Shown here: piece after piece, positions 7,704 through 14,093 of the stretch | Position numbering within the stretch: the stretch's first letter is position 1 | How the letters are laid out: each line of letters begins with the position of its first letter | Made by a program: the position numbers and the translations under genes | Notes under the pieces: model-generated | Database searches by the model: none | Told to the model about the DNA's origin: nothing | The model's input: the letters and a program-made list of their open reading frames with translations, nothing else | From: JBBQNJ01 sp038329845 | GTDB taxonomy: Bacteria; Planctomycetota; Phycisphaerae; Tepidisphaerales; Tepidisphaeraceae | Length of the DNA: 19,701 nucleotides | Direction: 5' to 3' | Assembly: GCA_038329845.1 (NCBI GenBank) | Contig: JBBQNJ010000086.1 | Span: forward strand, 1-19,701

Positions 7704-7773
7704 GAAAAAATCGCGTCCGCTGCCGAAAAATCCAGTTGATCTCCGACCCCAAGAGTCCGATTCGCTCCCACCC

Positions 7774-8469
7774 CTACTGCGTCACATCCACACGATCGGC
7801 GTAGGTTGGGCGGATCGGGCTGCCGCGGACGGTCAACCAGGTCTCACGCTGCCATTCGACATGGCCGTCCAGGAACAGGTAGTTCGAGCCTTTATTGTGC
7901 TGCGACACCCGCCACTGGTGGTCCTTTTCGTACTGGTTGCCGTCGGTGGTCCAGGTATTGGCCTCCATCATGATCAGCCGGTCGCTGGGGAATTTCGCCT
8001 GCGTGATTTTTCGCCAGGTGAATTTGTTCCATCGCGGCGGCGGATAGCCCCCCGTCCCGCCGACATAGCCTCCGCCCCAGATGCTCTTGTCGGCCAGGAT
8101 CGTCACCGCATAGGTCCAAGTCGCGTCATTCGTCGGACAGTACAGTCTGGCATTGAGATGATTGCTTCGGCTGACGTTTTCGGGGAAATCGATCAGCCCC
8201 TTGCGCTGGAGGAAGTTCATCCACAGGAGCCCTTCCTCCCCGGGCTGGGGCGAGCCGAAATCGGCTTTCCGCAGCGGGAACGCCCCCTTGGCGTCATTGG
8301 CATAGGCCAGGCACAGCATCCCCACCTGGCGAAGGTTGCTGGCGCACTGCACCGACTGCGCCGCCGCCCGCGCTTTGTTCAGCGCCGGTAGAAGCATCGC
8401 AATCAACAGAGCGATGATCGCAATAACGAGCAGCAACTCTACCAACGTGAATCCCCGGTGATTTCGCAT
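7774..8469 (-). CDS. prepilin-type N-terminal cleavage/methylation protein with H-X9-DG domain (pseudopilin-like)
   Basis: The second pseudopilin of the locus, 231 aa. The leader MRNHRGFTLVELLLVIAIIA has the basic leader, F and E5 expected by prepilin peptidase, then a long hydrophobic helix. The C-terminal HNKGSNYLFLDGHVEW matches H-X9-DG exactly. The segment after the helix (ALNKARAAAQSVQCASNLRQ) is nearly the same as in the 1936-2844 gene, so the two are paralogues, though the middle regions differ strongly. The ATG at 8469 is chosen over the one at 8517 because GAGG lies 7 bases upstream and the leader is then of normal length. The gene is first in the minus-strand block and has its own operator-overlapped promoter; lacI starts 118 bases beyond its stop. 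Confidence 0.93.
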   Translation of the reverse strand: MRNHRGFTLVELLLVIAIIALLIAMLLPALNKARAAAQSVQCASNLRQVGMLCLAYANDAKGAFPLRKADFGSPQPGEEGLLWMNFLQRKGLIDFPENVSRSNHLNARLYCPTNDATWTYAVTILADKSIWGGGYVGGTGGYPPPRWNKFTWRKITQAKFPSDRLIMMEANTWTTDGNQYEKDHQWRVSQHNKGSNYLFLDGHVEWQRETWLTVRGSPIRPTYADRVDVTQ

Positions 8470-8507
8470 CTGAGTACCTCGGTATTCTACACACCGCCAA
8501 TTATTTG

Positions 8508-8535
8508 ATGATAACACGTTTTTTCATAAAGGCAA
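8508..8535 (-). promoter_or_regulatory. pseudopilin promoter with LacI-type operator in the spacer
   Basis: On the minus strand the -35 box TTGCCT (8530-8535), a 16-bp spacer and -10 box TATCAT (8508-8513) lie about 40 bases upstream of the ATG at 8469. The 17-bp segment 8510-8526 (GATAACACGTTTTTTCA, plus-strand reading) matches the operator candidate before lacI at 14 of 17 positions. It fills most of the spacer and half of the -10 box, an arrangement well suited to repression. Confidence 0.65.
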
Positions 8536-8577
8536 TCAGATTTTCCCATATGCCTCCTGCCGACCGGGTTGGAAAAC

Positions 8578-8656
8578 ATTCTCTCGCAACGACGCTACGA
8601 CGCAATGGAAAGGCCCCCAATCGGCTCGTGGCGTCGTTGCGCCGTGGCGTGAGATT
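8578..8656. repeat. 79-bp inverted-repeat element, copy 2
   Basis: The left end ATTCTCTCGCAACGACGC is identical to copy 1 at 1668; the right end (GCGTGAGATT) has one extra base change. Arms share the ACGACGC/GCGTCGT pattern. It lies in the gap between the pseudopilin promoter and the downstream end of the FliN-like gene. The rest of the 8536-8767 gap shows an AG-rich run near 8748 but no gene. Confidence 0.8.
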
Positions 8657-8767
8657 ATTCTGTTAATCGCTACCCGACTTGCAGGCCTCGTCATGGATAG
8701 TCCGTGACGGACCCGACAAAAAAGGATTTTCAAGCGGGGCGAGGCCAGAGAGAGAGAGGTTGAGGGA

Positions 8768-9085
8768 TCAGCTACCCGCCAGAGAGTGGACCAAGTGGCG
8801 CATGTCGCCGATCTGGGTGATGCGAAGGCCGAAATTCTCGCCTACTTTCACGGCTTCGCCGGTCCCGATGGATTTGTTGTTGATCATCAGGTCCAGCGGC
8901 TCGTTGTTGCTCTTGGCGAACTCGATGATCGCGCCGATCCCCAAACGCGTGACCTCCGACAAGGTCAGCCGACGCTCGGCGAGCTTGACGATCACCGGAA
9001 CGTGCAGCCGGAGAATCCGCTGCAACTCCGTCGAGGCCGACGGCGCGGGTCGGGCAGGCTTAGGCTCGGCATGCAATACGGGCAC
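8768..9085 (-). CDS. FliN-like flagellar motor switch / SpoA domain protein
   Basis: About 105 aa, of which residues 20-100 form one SpoA (PF01052) domain: LQRILRLHVPVIVKLAERRL, TLSEVTRLGIGAIIEFAKS, then EPLDLMINNKSIGTGEAVKV and GENFGLRITQI. The order and spacing match FliN, the C-ring protein that binds the export and switch complex at the flagellar base. The domain also occurs in type III secretion proteins (SpoA/YscQ), so the flagellar role is an inference. The likely start is GTG at 9085; a GAGG lies further upstream than ideal, so the start is uncertain. No other flagellar gene is adjacent. Confidence 0.85.
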   Translation of the reverse strand: MPVLHAEPKPARPAPSASTELQRILRLHVPVIVKLAERRLTLSEVTRLGIGAIIEFAKSNNEPLDLMINNKSIGTGEAVKVGENFGLRITQIGDMRHLVHSLAGS

Positions 9086-9221
9086 GGCGATGGATATCCT
9101 CGAAAAGAGGGATCGAGCGAAGACTCCCTCAGTATTATCGGCACAACCGCCCGGGCGAATCCACCCGCCGGGTCGGGATCACCCCGGGCTTTGCGTAAGC
9201 ACCCGCCGCGCTCAGCTCTTA

Positions 9222-9274
9222 TGGTGCGGGCTTCCAGCCTGCAGGCTTCCAAGCAGGCAGGATGCCTGCACCAC
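9222..9274. repeat. GCAGGC-rich palindromic intergenic repeat (REP-like)
   Basis: The arms beginning TGGTGC and ending GCACCA pair over about 21 bases with four mismatches, around a centre of further GCAGGC/GCCTGC words. This is the pattern (GGTGCAGGCATCCTGCCTGC type) that I recall as abundant between genes in planctomycetes and some other phyla; recall is unverified. It lies just beyond the stop of the 9281-9586 gene. Confidence 0.8.
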
Positions 9275-9280
9275 AACGGA

Positions 9281-9586
9281 TCAGTTCATTCCCGGCCGGC
9301 GGCGGCGCGGCATTCCCATGGGGTTTTGCAGGAATCGCTTGTGGCATATCGGGCACAGGCGATATTCGAACCGCTTGAAAACTTGGTCATTCATCTCCTC
9401 GGCACTCAGATGCTTCAACTGCTCGATCAAGGCGCGATAGGTCTCGGCGGAGTTGCCCGGATCATCGCTGCTCATCTCCGGGACGGTCGGGTCGGCCATG
9501 ACATCGATGCGCACGATGTATGAATCATGAATCGACAGGTCGATCCCGCAGACGTGACAGAGCACCTGTTCGGCCATGGCCGACAT
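9281..9586 (-). CDS. small conserved-looking protein with two CXXC motifs
   Basis: Unrecognised 101-aa protein. CHVC near residue 10 and CPIC near residue 78 could together bind one metal ion such as zinc. Between them is an acidic, mostly helical-looking segment; the end is Arg/Pro-rich. No signal peptide or membrane segment. The start may be the ATG at 9586 or the one at 9577. It is in the same direction as the FliN-like gene 195 bases downstream and divergent from the 9689 gene. Function cannot be inferred. Confidence 0.75.
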   Translation of the reverse strand: MSAMAEQVLCHVCGIDLSIHDSYIVRIDVMADPTVPEMSSDDPGNSAETYRALIEQLKHLSAEEMNDQVFKRFEYRLCPICHKRFLQNPMGMPRRRRPGMN

Positions 9587-9688
9587 CTTACCGCCGCGGC
9601 GGATCAGCGCGACCGGGCGACGAAAAAATGATCAGCTCGCGCCCAAAACCCCTTGGCGAGCGACGGCAACGGTTGCTACCATTATTCA

Positions 9689-10168
9689 ATGCCGCCGACG
9701 CCGAGAAAGACCCCTCTCAAGACGATCGAGCAGGTCGTCGAGGAACTCGGTCTGTATCCGCTCGAGGCATTCGAGTTTGTCCACCGGGGGTTGCGCCACG
9801 CGGTGACGACGGTGCATGGCGAGCAGCCGTCGCAAGGACAGGATCCGCCGCGAGCCGCCGCATCCGCCGGTTCCGCGGCCCGGGCGCCGGGTGCGCAGGC
9901 CCCGGCGCCCGATTCCCACCACGTCAGCGGGCAGCAGCTCTGCCTGGCGTTGCGTGATCTGGCGTTGTCGCAATGGGGCTACCTGGCCCGCACGGTTCTT
10001 CGACGCTGGAACATCACCAGCACCTACGATTTCGGACGCATCGTCTTCGCGCTGGTGGACAACGGCTTGATGTCCACTTCCCAGCAAGACACGATCGACG
10101 ATTTCCGCGGCGTGTACGACTTCAACACCGCTTTCGAGACCGACTACCGTATCCAATGCCGACCATGA
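9689..10168 (+). CDS. Minf_1886 family protein (Verrucomicrobia/Planctomycetes-restricted, TIGR04138-like)
   Basis: Function unknown. The N-terminus (KTIEQVVEELGLYPLEAFEF followed by VHRGLRHAV) and the C-terminal half (LCLALRDLALSQWGYLARTV, LRRWNITSTYDFGRIVFALV, DNGLMSTSQQDTIDDF, YDFNTAFE) fit the Minf_1886 family as I remember it. A low-complexity Ala/Pro/Gly/Ser linker of about 30 residues separates the two parts. The ATG at 9689 is used; an in-frame TTG at 9653 lies before the family's usual beginning. The stop codon overlaps the next gene's start (ATGA), implying translational coupling. Confidence 0.88.
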   Translation: MPPTPRKTPLKTIEQVVEELGLYPLEAFEFVHRGLRHAVTTVHGEQPSQGQDPPRAAASAGSAARAPGAQAPAPDSHHVSGQQLCLALRDLALSQWGYLARTVLRRWNITSTYDFGRIVFALVDNGLMSTSQQDTIDDFRGVYDFNTAFETDYRIQCRP

Positions 10169-10368
10169 AATCCGCAACGACTCGATCCTCCATCGCCTCG
10201 AACGCCCCCGGCGCATCGCATCGGGGGCGCGATCCCGGCCCCGCCCCGGCCCCGGTGCCGCTGCGCCCGCGGCCGCGGCTGTTCTGGGGACTGCTTGCCG
10301 CCTGGTCGATGTGGGTCGCGGCGATGGTGATCCTCTACGCGCTTACCGTCGCCCCGCACGCCCGATAA
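10165..10368 (+). CDS. small single-pass membrane protein, translationally coupled
   Basis: A 67-aa protein whose ATG overlaps the preceding TGA as ATGA. The first 40 residues are Ser/Ala then Pro/Arg-rich and presumably cytosolic; LFWGLLAAWSMWVAAMVILY (about residues 41-60) is one transmembrane helix, and only about seven residues follow. No family is recognised. An alternative ATG at 10156 is in frame. The coupling suggests it is made together with the Minf_1886 protein and may act with it. Confidence 0.7.
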   Translation: MKSATTRSSIASNAPGASHRGRDPGPAPAPVPLRPRPRLFWGLLAAWSMWVAAMVILYALTVAPHAR

Positions 10369-10460
10369 AATTCATCATTTTCAAATCGTTTCGCCGATCG
10401 AACGGTCAGATGCCCGCCGGGGCGCATCGAGCGCGACCGCCTGATCGCCGAACCGAATCC

Positions 10461-12008
10461 ATGAAGATCGTCACGCTGGATAAGCTTCTCGAACTTCGCC
10501 AACGCGCCCGCGGCGATGGCCGGATCGTCGTCCATTGCCACGGGTGCTTCGATATCGTTCATCCCGGGCACATCCACCATCTTCAGTTCGCGCGATCCCA
10601 AGGCGACCTCCTGGTTGTGACCGTCAGCGCCGACACGCACGTCAACAAGGGCGTCAATCGCCCGCTGATCCCCGACGATCTGCGGGCCAGGAGCTTGGCG
10701 GCGCTGGAATGCGTCGACGCGGTCTATATCAACTCCGACCCCACCGCCGTTGCGCTGCTCGAACAGCTTCGGCCCGATATCTACGTCAAGGGGCGCGAAT
10801 ACGAGCGCAACGGCGATCCCCGGTTTCTCGCCGAGCGCGACAGCGTCATGCATCATGGCGGCCGGGTCGTTTTTTCCAGCGGCGACATCGTCTACTCCTC
10901 GACGGCGCTGATCCAGAGTCTGACCGACACCGAGACGTTCAACGGCGAAAAACTCGCCCGTCTACGTCGCCGGCATGGCTTGGATGCCGAGCATCTGCAT
11001 TCGCTGGTTCGACAATTTCGCGGACGCCGGGTCGTGGTCGTGGGGGATTATCTTCTCGATCGCTACCATCACTGCGACGCGGTCGGCGTGGCCGGGGAAG
11101 GTCCGATGCTGTCGTTGCGGGCGCTGCGTCAGGAAGACTTTGACGGCGGCGCCGCGGTGATCGCGCTGCATCTGGCCGGGCTGGGAGCGGTTCCGACGCT
11201 TGCCACTGGGATGGGAGAAGACCCATCGGCGGAATCGACTCTCGATCGCCTCGGCCGCGCGGGGGTGGTGGTCCGGCAGATCAACCAACGGCGCAGAACG
11301 ACGACCAAACATCGCTACCTGGTCGATCAAACCAAGCTGTTCAAAGTGGATGAGGGATCGAGTTGCCCACTGGATTCGAGCAGGCAGCACGAACTGGCGG
11401 GAATGATCCTGGATAGCGCCCAGGACGCCGACGCGGTGATTTTTGCCGACTTCGGTTACGGCGTCATCACTGCCGGACTGCTTGATGAGGTGCTCGAGCC
11501 GTTGCGAAAGAGCGTGCCGATCCTCAGCGCCGATGTCAGCGGGGATCGCAGCAGCCTGCTTCGATTCGCGGGGGTGGACCTGCTTTGTCCGACCGAGCGA
11601 GAGGTCCGTTCGACGCTACACGATTTCGCCGGCGGACTGGGCGCCGTTGCATCGCAACTGCTTCACGCCACCGGTGCCCGCCGGGCCATGATCACCCTGG
11701 GCAAGCAGGGCTTGGTCACCTTCGAGCCGCCGGCACCGCCGCGAGCCGATGGGCGACTGGACAGCGAATACTGGCCCGCCCTCAGCACCCAGGCGATCGA
11801 CCCGATCGGGTGCGGCGATGCCTTGCTCGCCACGTCGAGCCTGGCCCTGGCCTCGGGCGGATCGCTCCAGGCCGCGGCGTTTCTCGGCTCGGTCGCCGCC
11901 GCGATCGAATGCCGCCGGCTGGGTAATCATCCGATCAACAGCGAGTCGCTGCTGGATGCGATGCACGCCATGGATGCTGAACCGCATCCAATGCGCTTGG
12001 CGTCGTGA
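10461..12008 (+). CDS. bifunctional nucleotidyltransferase / PfkB-type sugar kinase (HldE-like, reversed domain order)
   Basis: A 515-aa cytosolic enzyme probably making a nucleotide-activated heptose (or related sugar) for a cell-surface glycan. Residues 24-155 are a cytidylyltransferase-like domain: GCFDIVHPGHIHHL with the HxGH motif (H34, H37) and VKGREYERN near 109. Residues about 190-505 are a PfkB/ribokinase domain: VVGDYLLDRYHH, GGAAVIALHLAGLG, TTTKHRYL, FADFGYGV and DPIGCGDALLA with the catalytic Asp at 453. These motifs resemble HldE (RfaE), but E. coli HldE carries the kinase first and the transferase second. The usual GAGD is GCGD here. Start chosen at ATG 10461, where the fold begins; there is no obvious Shine-Dalgarno. 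It lies 92 bases after the small membrane gene. Sugar specificity is not proven. Confidence 0.9.
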   Translation: MKIVTLDKLLELRQRARGDGRIVVHCHGCFDIVHPGHIHHLQFARSQGDLLVVTVSADTHVNKGVNRPLIPDDLRARSLAALECVDAVYINSDPTAVALLEQLRPDIYVKGREYERNGDPRFLAERDSVMHHGGRVVFSSGDIVYSSTALIQSLTDTETFNGEKLARLRRRHGLDAEHLHSLVRQFRGRRVVVVGDYLLDRYHHCDAVGVAGEGPMLSLRALRQEDFDGGAAVIALHLAGLGAVPTLATGMGEDPSAESTLDRLGRAGVVVRQINQRRRTTTKHRYLVDQTKLFKVDEGSSCPLDSSRQHELAGMILDSAQDADAVIFADFGYGVITAGLLDEVLEPLRKSVPILSADVSGDRSSLLRFAGVDLLCPTEREVRSTLHDFAGGLGAVASQLLHATGARRAMITLGKQGLVTFEPPAPPRADGRLDSEYWPALSTQAIDPIGCGDALLATSSLALASGGSLQAAAFLGSVAAAIECRRLGNHPINSESLLDAMHAMDAEPHPMRLAS

Positions 12009-12113
12009 GCCTTTGGGCGCTGCGCCGTTGGCGCGCCGGAGCGAGCTTCCCAATTGAACAAAAATCGCCGTCCGGACTGTCGGTCACGGTGACTTCGCCG
12101 CGCTTGCGTCGGG

Positions 12114-12137
12114 CGGCGCTGCGCGGCGGCAGCGCCG
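12114..12137. other. 9-bp perfect G/C-rich hairpin
   Basis: The sequence CGGCGCTGC (12114-12122) pairs perfectly with GCAGCGCCG (12129-12137) across a 6-base loop. It lies 106 bases after the HldE-like stop and 38 bases before the next start. It has no T-tract, so it is not a standard terminator; it could be a 5' leader structure of the beta-helix gene. Confidence 0.6.
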
Positions 12138-12155
12138 GTGGCGCAACGGCCGTGT

Positions 12156-12173
12156 AGAGGTCAGGAGACCTCT
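12156..12173 (+). promoter_or_regulatory. ribosome-binding site presented in a hairpin loop
   Basis: AGAGGTC-AGGA-GACCTCT is a perfect 7-bp stem whose 4-base loop is the Shine-Dalgarno core, ending one base before the ATG at 12175. AGGAG lies 7 bases from the start codon. Base pairing of the flanking G and of the region adjacent to the start could tune translation initiation; this is an inference. Confidence 0.6.
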
Positions 12174-12174
12174 C

Positions 12175-13962
12175 ATGCCCGAACCGATCCCATGCGACCT
12201 CACCGTCGAACTGCTGCAATCCACCTTCTCGACCCTGACAGCGCTGCTGGAGCAGGCGGCCGCACAGGCTCAGGAGGCGCTTCGCCGTCGAGACCAGGCG
12301 TCGGCGACCGTGGCCGAACTCGAGAGTCAACTCACGGCCGAGCGACTCCGCGCCGCGGAGTTGACTCGGCAACTCGAACAATTCGCCTCGCCGCCGGATC
12401 GAGTCATGTCGGCACCGGCGCTGGTCTGCGTGTCGCACGTCGATCCGAATGATCCGGCGCTTCGGTCGTGTTGGGATTTTGGCGATTCGTCCGGTCGCGG
12501 CCTCCCTCTTGCCTGGACCGCCGCCCATCTTTATGAACGCCCCGGCGACTACCTTCTCGTTCGAGAAACCGGCCAGGCGCGCATGTCCGAACGGATTCGC
12601 GTCTTGCCCGACTCCCGCCGCCAGATTTTTGTCAGTGCCCGAGGGGATGACTCCAACGACGGCGCTGAGCCGCGCCCCGTTCGCTCGTGGCAAGTGGCGC
12701 TGGCCCGCACCGGCGCGGGCGAGGCACGCATCCGCCTGTGTCGCGGCGAGACCTTCGACTTCGACCGCATGACCGACTGCGAATGCCGCGACCTGGTCGT
12801 CGATGGGGAAACGTTCGGCGAACCGGCCCGGCCGGCGGCGACCCTTCGCTACACCGGACCGGCCGGAATGGTCAGCGCCGTCCGCTTCAATCGGCGCTGC
12901 GATGGGATCATCGTTATCGGCGTGCAGTTTTCGGCGCTGCTGCCGCATCCTTATGGCGAGCCGGGAAAAGAACTGAACAACGGATCGAACAAGGGAATTC
13001 ATGCCGTCACCTTCGGCGGCGCGACGCGGTGCGCCCTGGTCCGCTGCGTGTTCGACAATCTCGACAGCGCCGTCGGCGGGGCCGCGGGGTTGCTCGTCCA
13101 GGACTGCACCGATGCCTCGCGGCCCTGCTGGCGCGGCCTCGTCGCCGGTGAACCGACGATCGATTGGATTTTCGTCGGATGCCGCTTTGGACCAGCGGCG
13201 CCCGGGGCGCAGTTGATCCGCTTCGTACCACAGAAGGCCGTCATCGCCTGTTGCGACCTGAGCAATCCGGGCAACGCCGTCATCCGCTTCGACACCGGAG
13301 TTCGCGGGGTGGTGCATGGCAATACGATTCGCGGCGGGGCCGTGAAGATCGGTCCGCTCTCGATCGACGATCCGTCCAATCCGGCCAAGCGAGCTGAATT
13401 CAGTGGGTTTCATCACTTCGAACGCAATCTCCTGCTGCGGTCGCAATTTCAATCACACCCCGCCAGTCGTGATGTGAGCTACCTTGACAACGTCATTATC
13501 GCCGCGCCGGGCGAGAAGGGGTTCGTTCTCAACCCGTCCAACAACACTTTCGGATTTTGCTCGCAACGGGTTGTGATCGAACACAACACCGTCGTGCAGT
13601 CGGGCGCTTCCGGGATGTTCATGGAGGCCGGGACGGGGGTGCCCCAGACGGTGGCGGCACCGGTGTATGTGCTGGGGGGCAATCTTTTCGCCGCCCCGAA
13701 CCTGCGCTGGATCGACGGCCACAACGGCACGGGATGGGCCCTCTCGCCGGCGTCGATCGCTGAATCCGCCGGCAACGTCTGGGCGATCTGCGGCAACATG
13801 GGTCCTGGCGGACCGTGCTGGCGGGCCGGACAAAATACGATGCAATGGTGGAATTCCCTGCCGATGGTACAGGGCAGGGATCTCGCCTTGGCGCAGGTCC
13901 GGGTGGATGACAACTATCGCCCGAGCGATCCAGCCATCGTCGCCGGGGCACGGATTGAATAG
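12175..13962 (+). CDS. coiled-coil / PKD-like / right-handed beta-helix protein
   Basis: A 595-aa protein of unknown function. Residues about 10-70 are a strongly predicted coiled coil (LTALLEQAAAQAQEALRRRD, then AELESQLTAERLRAAELTRQ). Residues about 80-143 resemble a PKD domain: SCWDFGDSSG ... AAHLYERPGDYLLVRE. From about 150 (IFVSARGDDSNDG) to the end there are short strand-turn repeats of a parallel beta-helix, as in the DUF1565 / pectate-lyase-like group. No signal peptide or membrane segment is visible although such domains are usually extracellular. A start further downstream would not create one. The start is well supported by AGGAG 7 bases upstream. It could be a glycan-binding or structural fibre; catalytic activity cannot be claimed. 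Confidence 0.88.
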   Translation: MPEPIPCDLTVELLQSTFSTLTALLEQAAAQAQEALRRRDQASATVAELESQLTAERLRAAELTRQLEQFASPPDRVMSAPALVCVSHVDPNDPALRSCWDFGDSSGRGLPLAWTAAHLYERPGDYLLVRETGQARMSERIRVLPDSRRQIFVSARGDDSNDGAEPRPVRSWQVALARTGAGEARIRLCRGETFDFDRMTDCECRDLVVDGETFGEPARPAATLRYTGPAGMVSAVRFNRRCDGIIVIGVQFSALLPHPYGEPGKELNNGSNKGIHAVTFGGATRCALVRCVFDNLDSAVGGAAGLLVQDCTDASRPCWRGLVAGEPTIDWIFVGCRFGPAAPGAQLIRFVPQKAVIACCDLSNPGNAVIRFDTGVRGVVHGNTIRGGAVKIGPLSIDDPSNPAKRAEFSGFHHFERNLLLRSQFQSHPASRDVSYLDNVIIAAPGEKGFVLNPSNNTFGFCSQRVVIEHNTVVQSGASGMFMEAGTGVPQTVAAPVYVLGGNLFAAPNLRWIDGHNGTGWALSPASIAESAGNVWAICGNMGPGGPCWRAGQNTMQWWNSLPMVQGRDLALAQVRVDDNYRPSDPAIVAGARIE

Positions 13963-14008
13963 CTCGCGGGCCATATTGAGACAATCCGCTTGGAGAAAAT
14001 CGGGGTAT

Positions 14009-14023
14009 CCCGCAGGTTCCGAG
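14009..14023. repeat. 15-bp dispersed motif, minus-strand copy
   Basis: CTCGGAACCTGCGGG on the minus strand is identical to 1796-1810 on the plus strand, and both continue into a GTATCCC/ATACCCC-like end. It lies in the 131-bp gap between the convergent beta-helix gene and the large membrane-protein gene. Confidence 0.6.
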
Positions 14024-14093
14024 CCGTTGCGGATGTATCACTGAAGGCCGCGAGCGGTATAGCTCGACGAGCCGACCATCGGCCATGCCCCGG

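Noticed and set aside
8536..8733. 65-codon minus-strand frame in the gap upstream of the pseudopilin promoter
   Set aside because: It runs through the inverted-repeat element, and similar frames appear over the other repeat copy (around 1551-2210); repeat-derived, not a gene.
9224..9276. tRNA or other structured RNA gene at the palindrome
   Set aside because: The fold is a simple repeat-type palindrome without cloverleaf arms, T-loop or CCA-type features; no tRNA or rRNA was recognised anywhere in the window.
11935..13452. Minus-strand open frame (505 codons) antisense to the HldE-like and beta-helix genes
   Set aside because: No domain or sensible N-terminus; both overlapped plus-strand genes have clear motifs and one has a strong ribosome-binding site.
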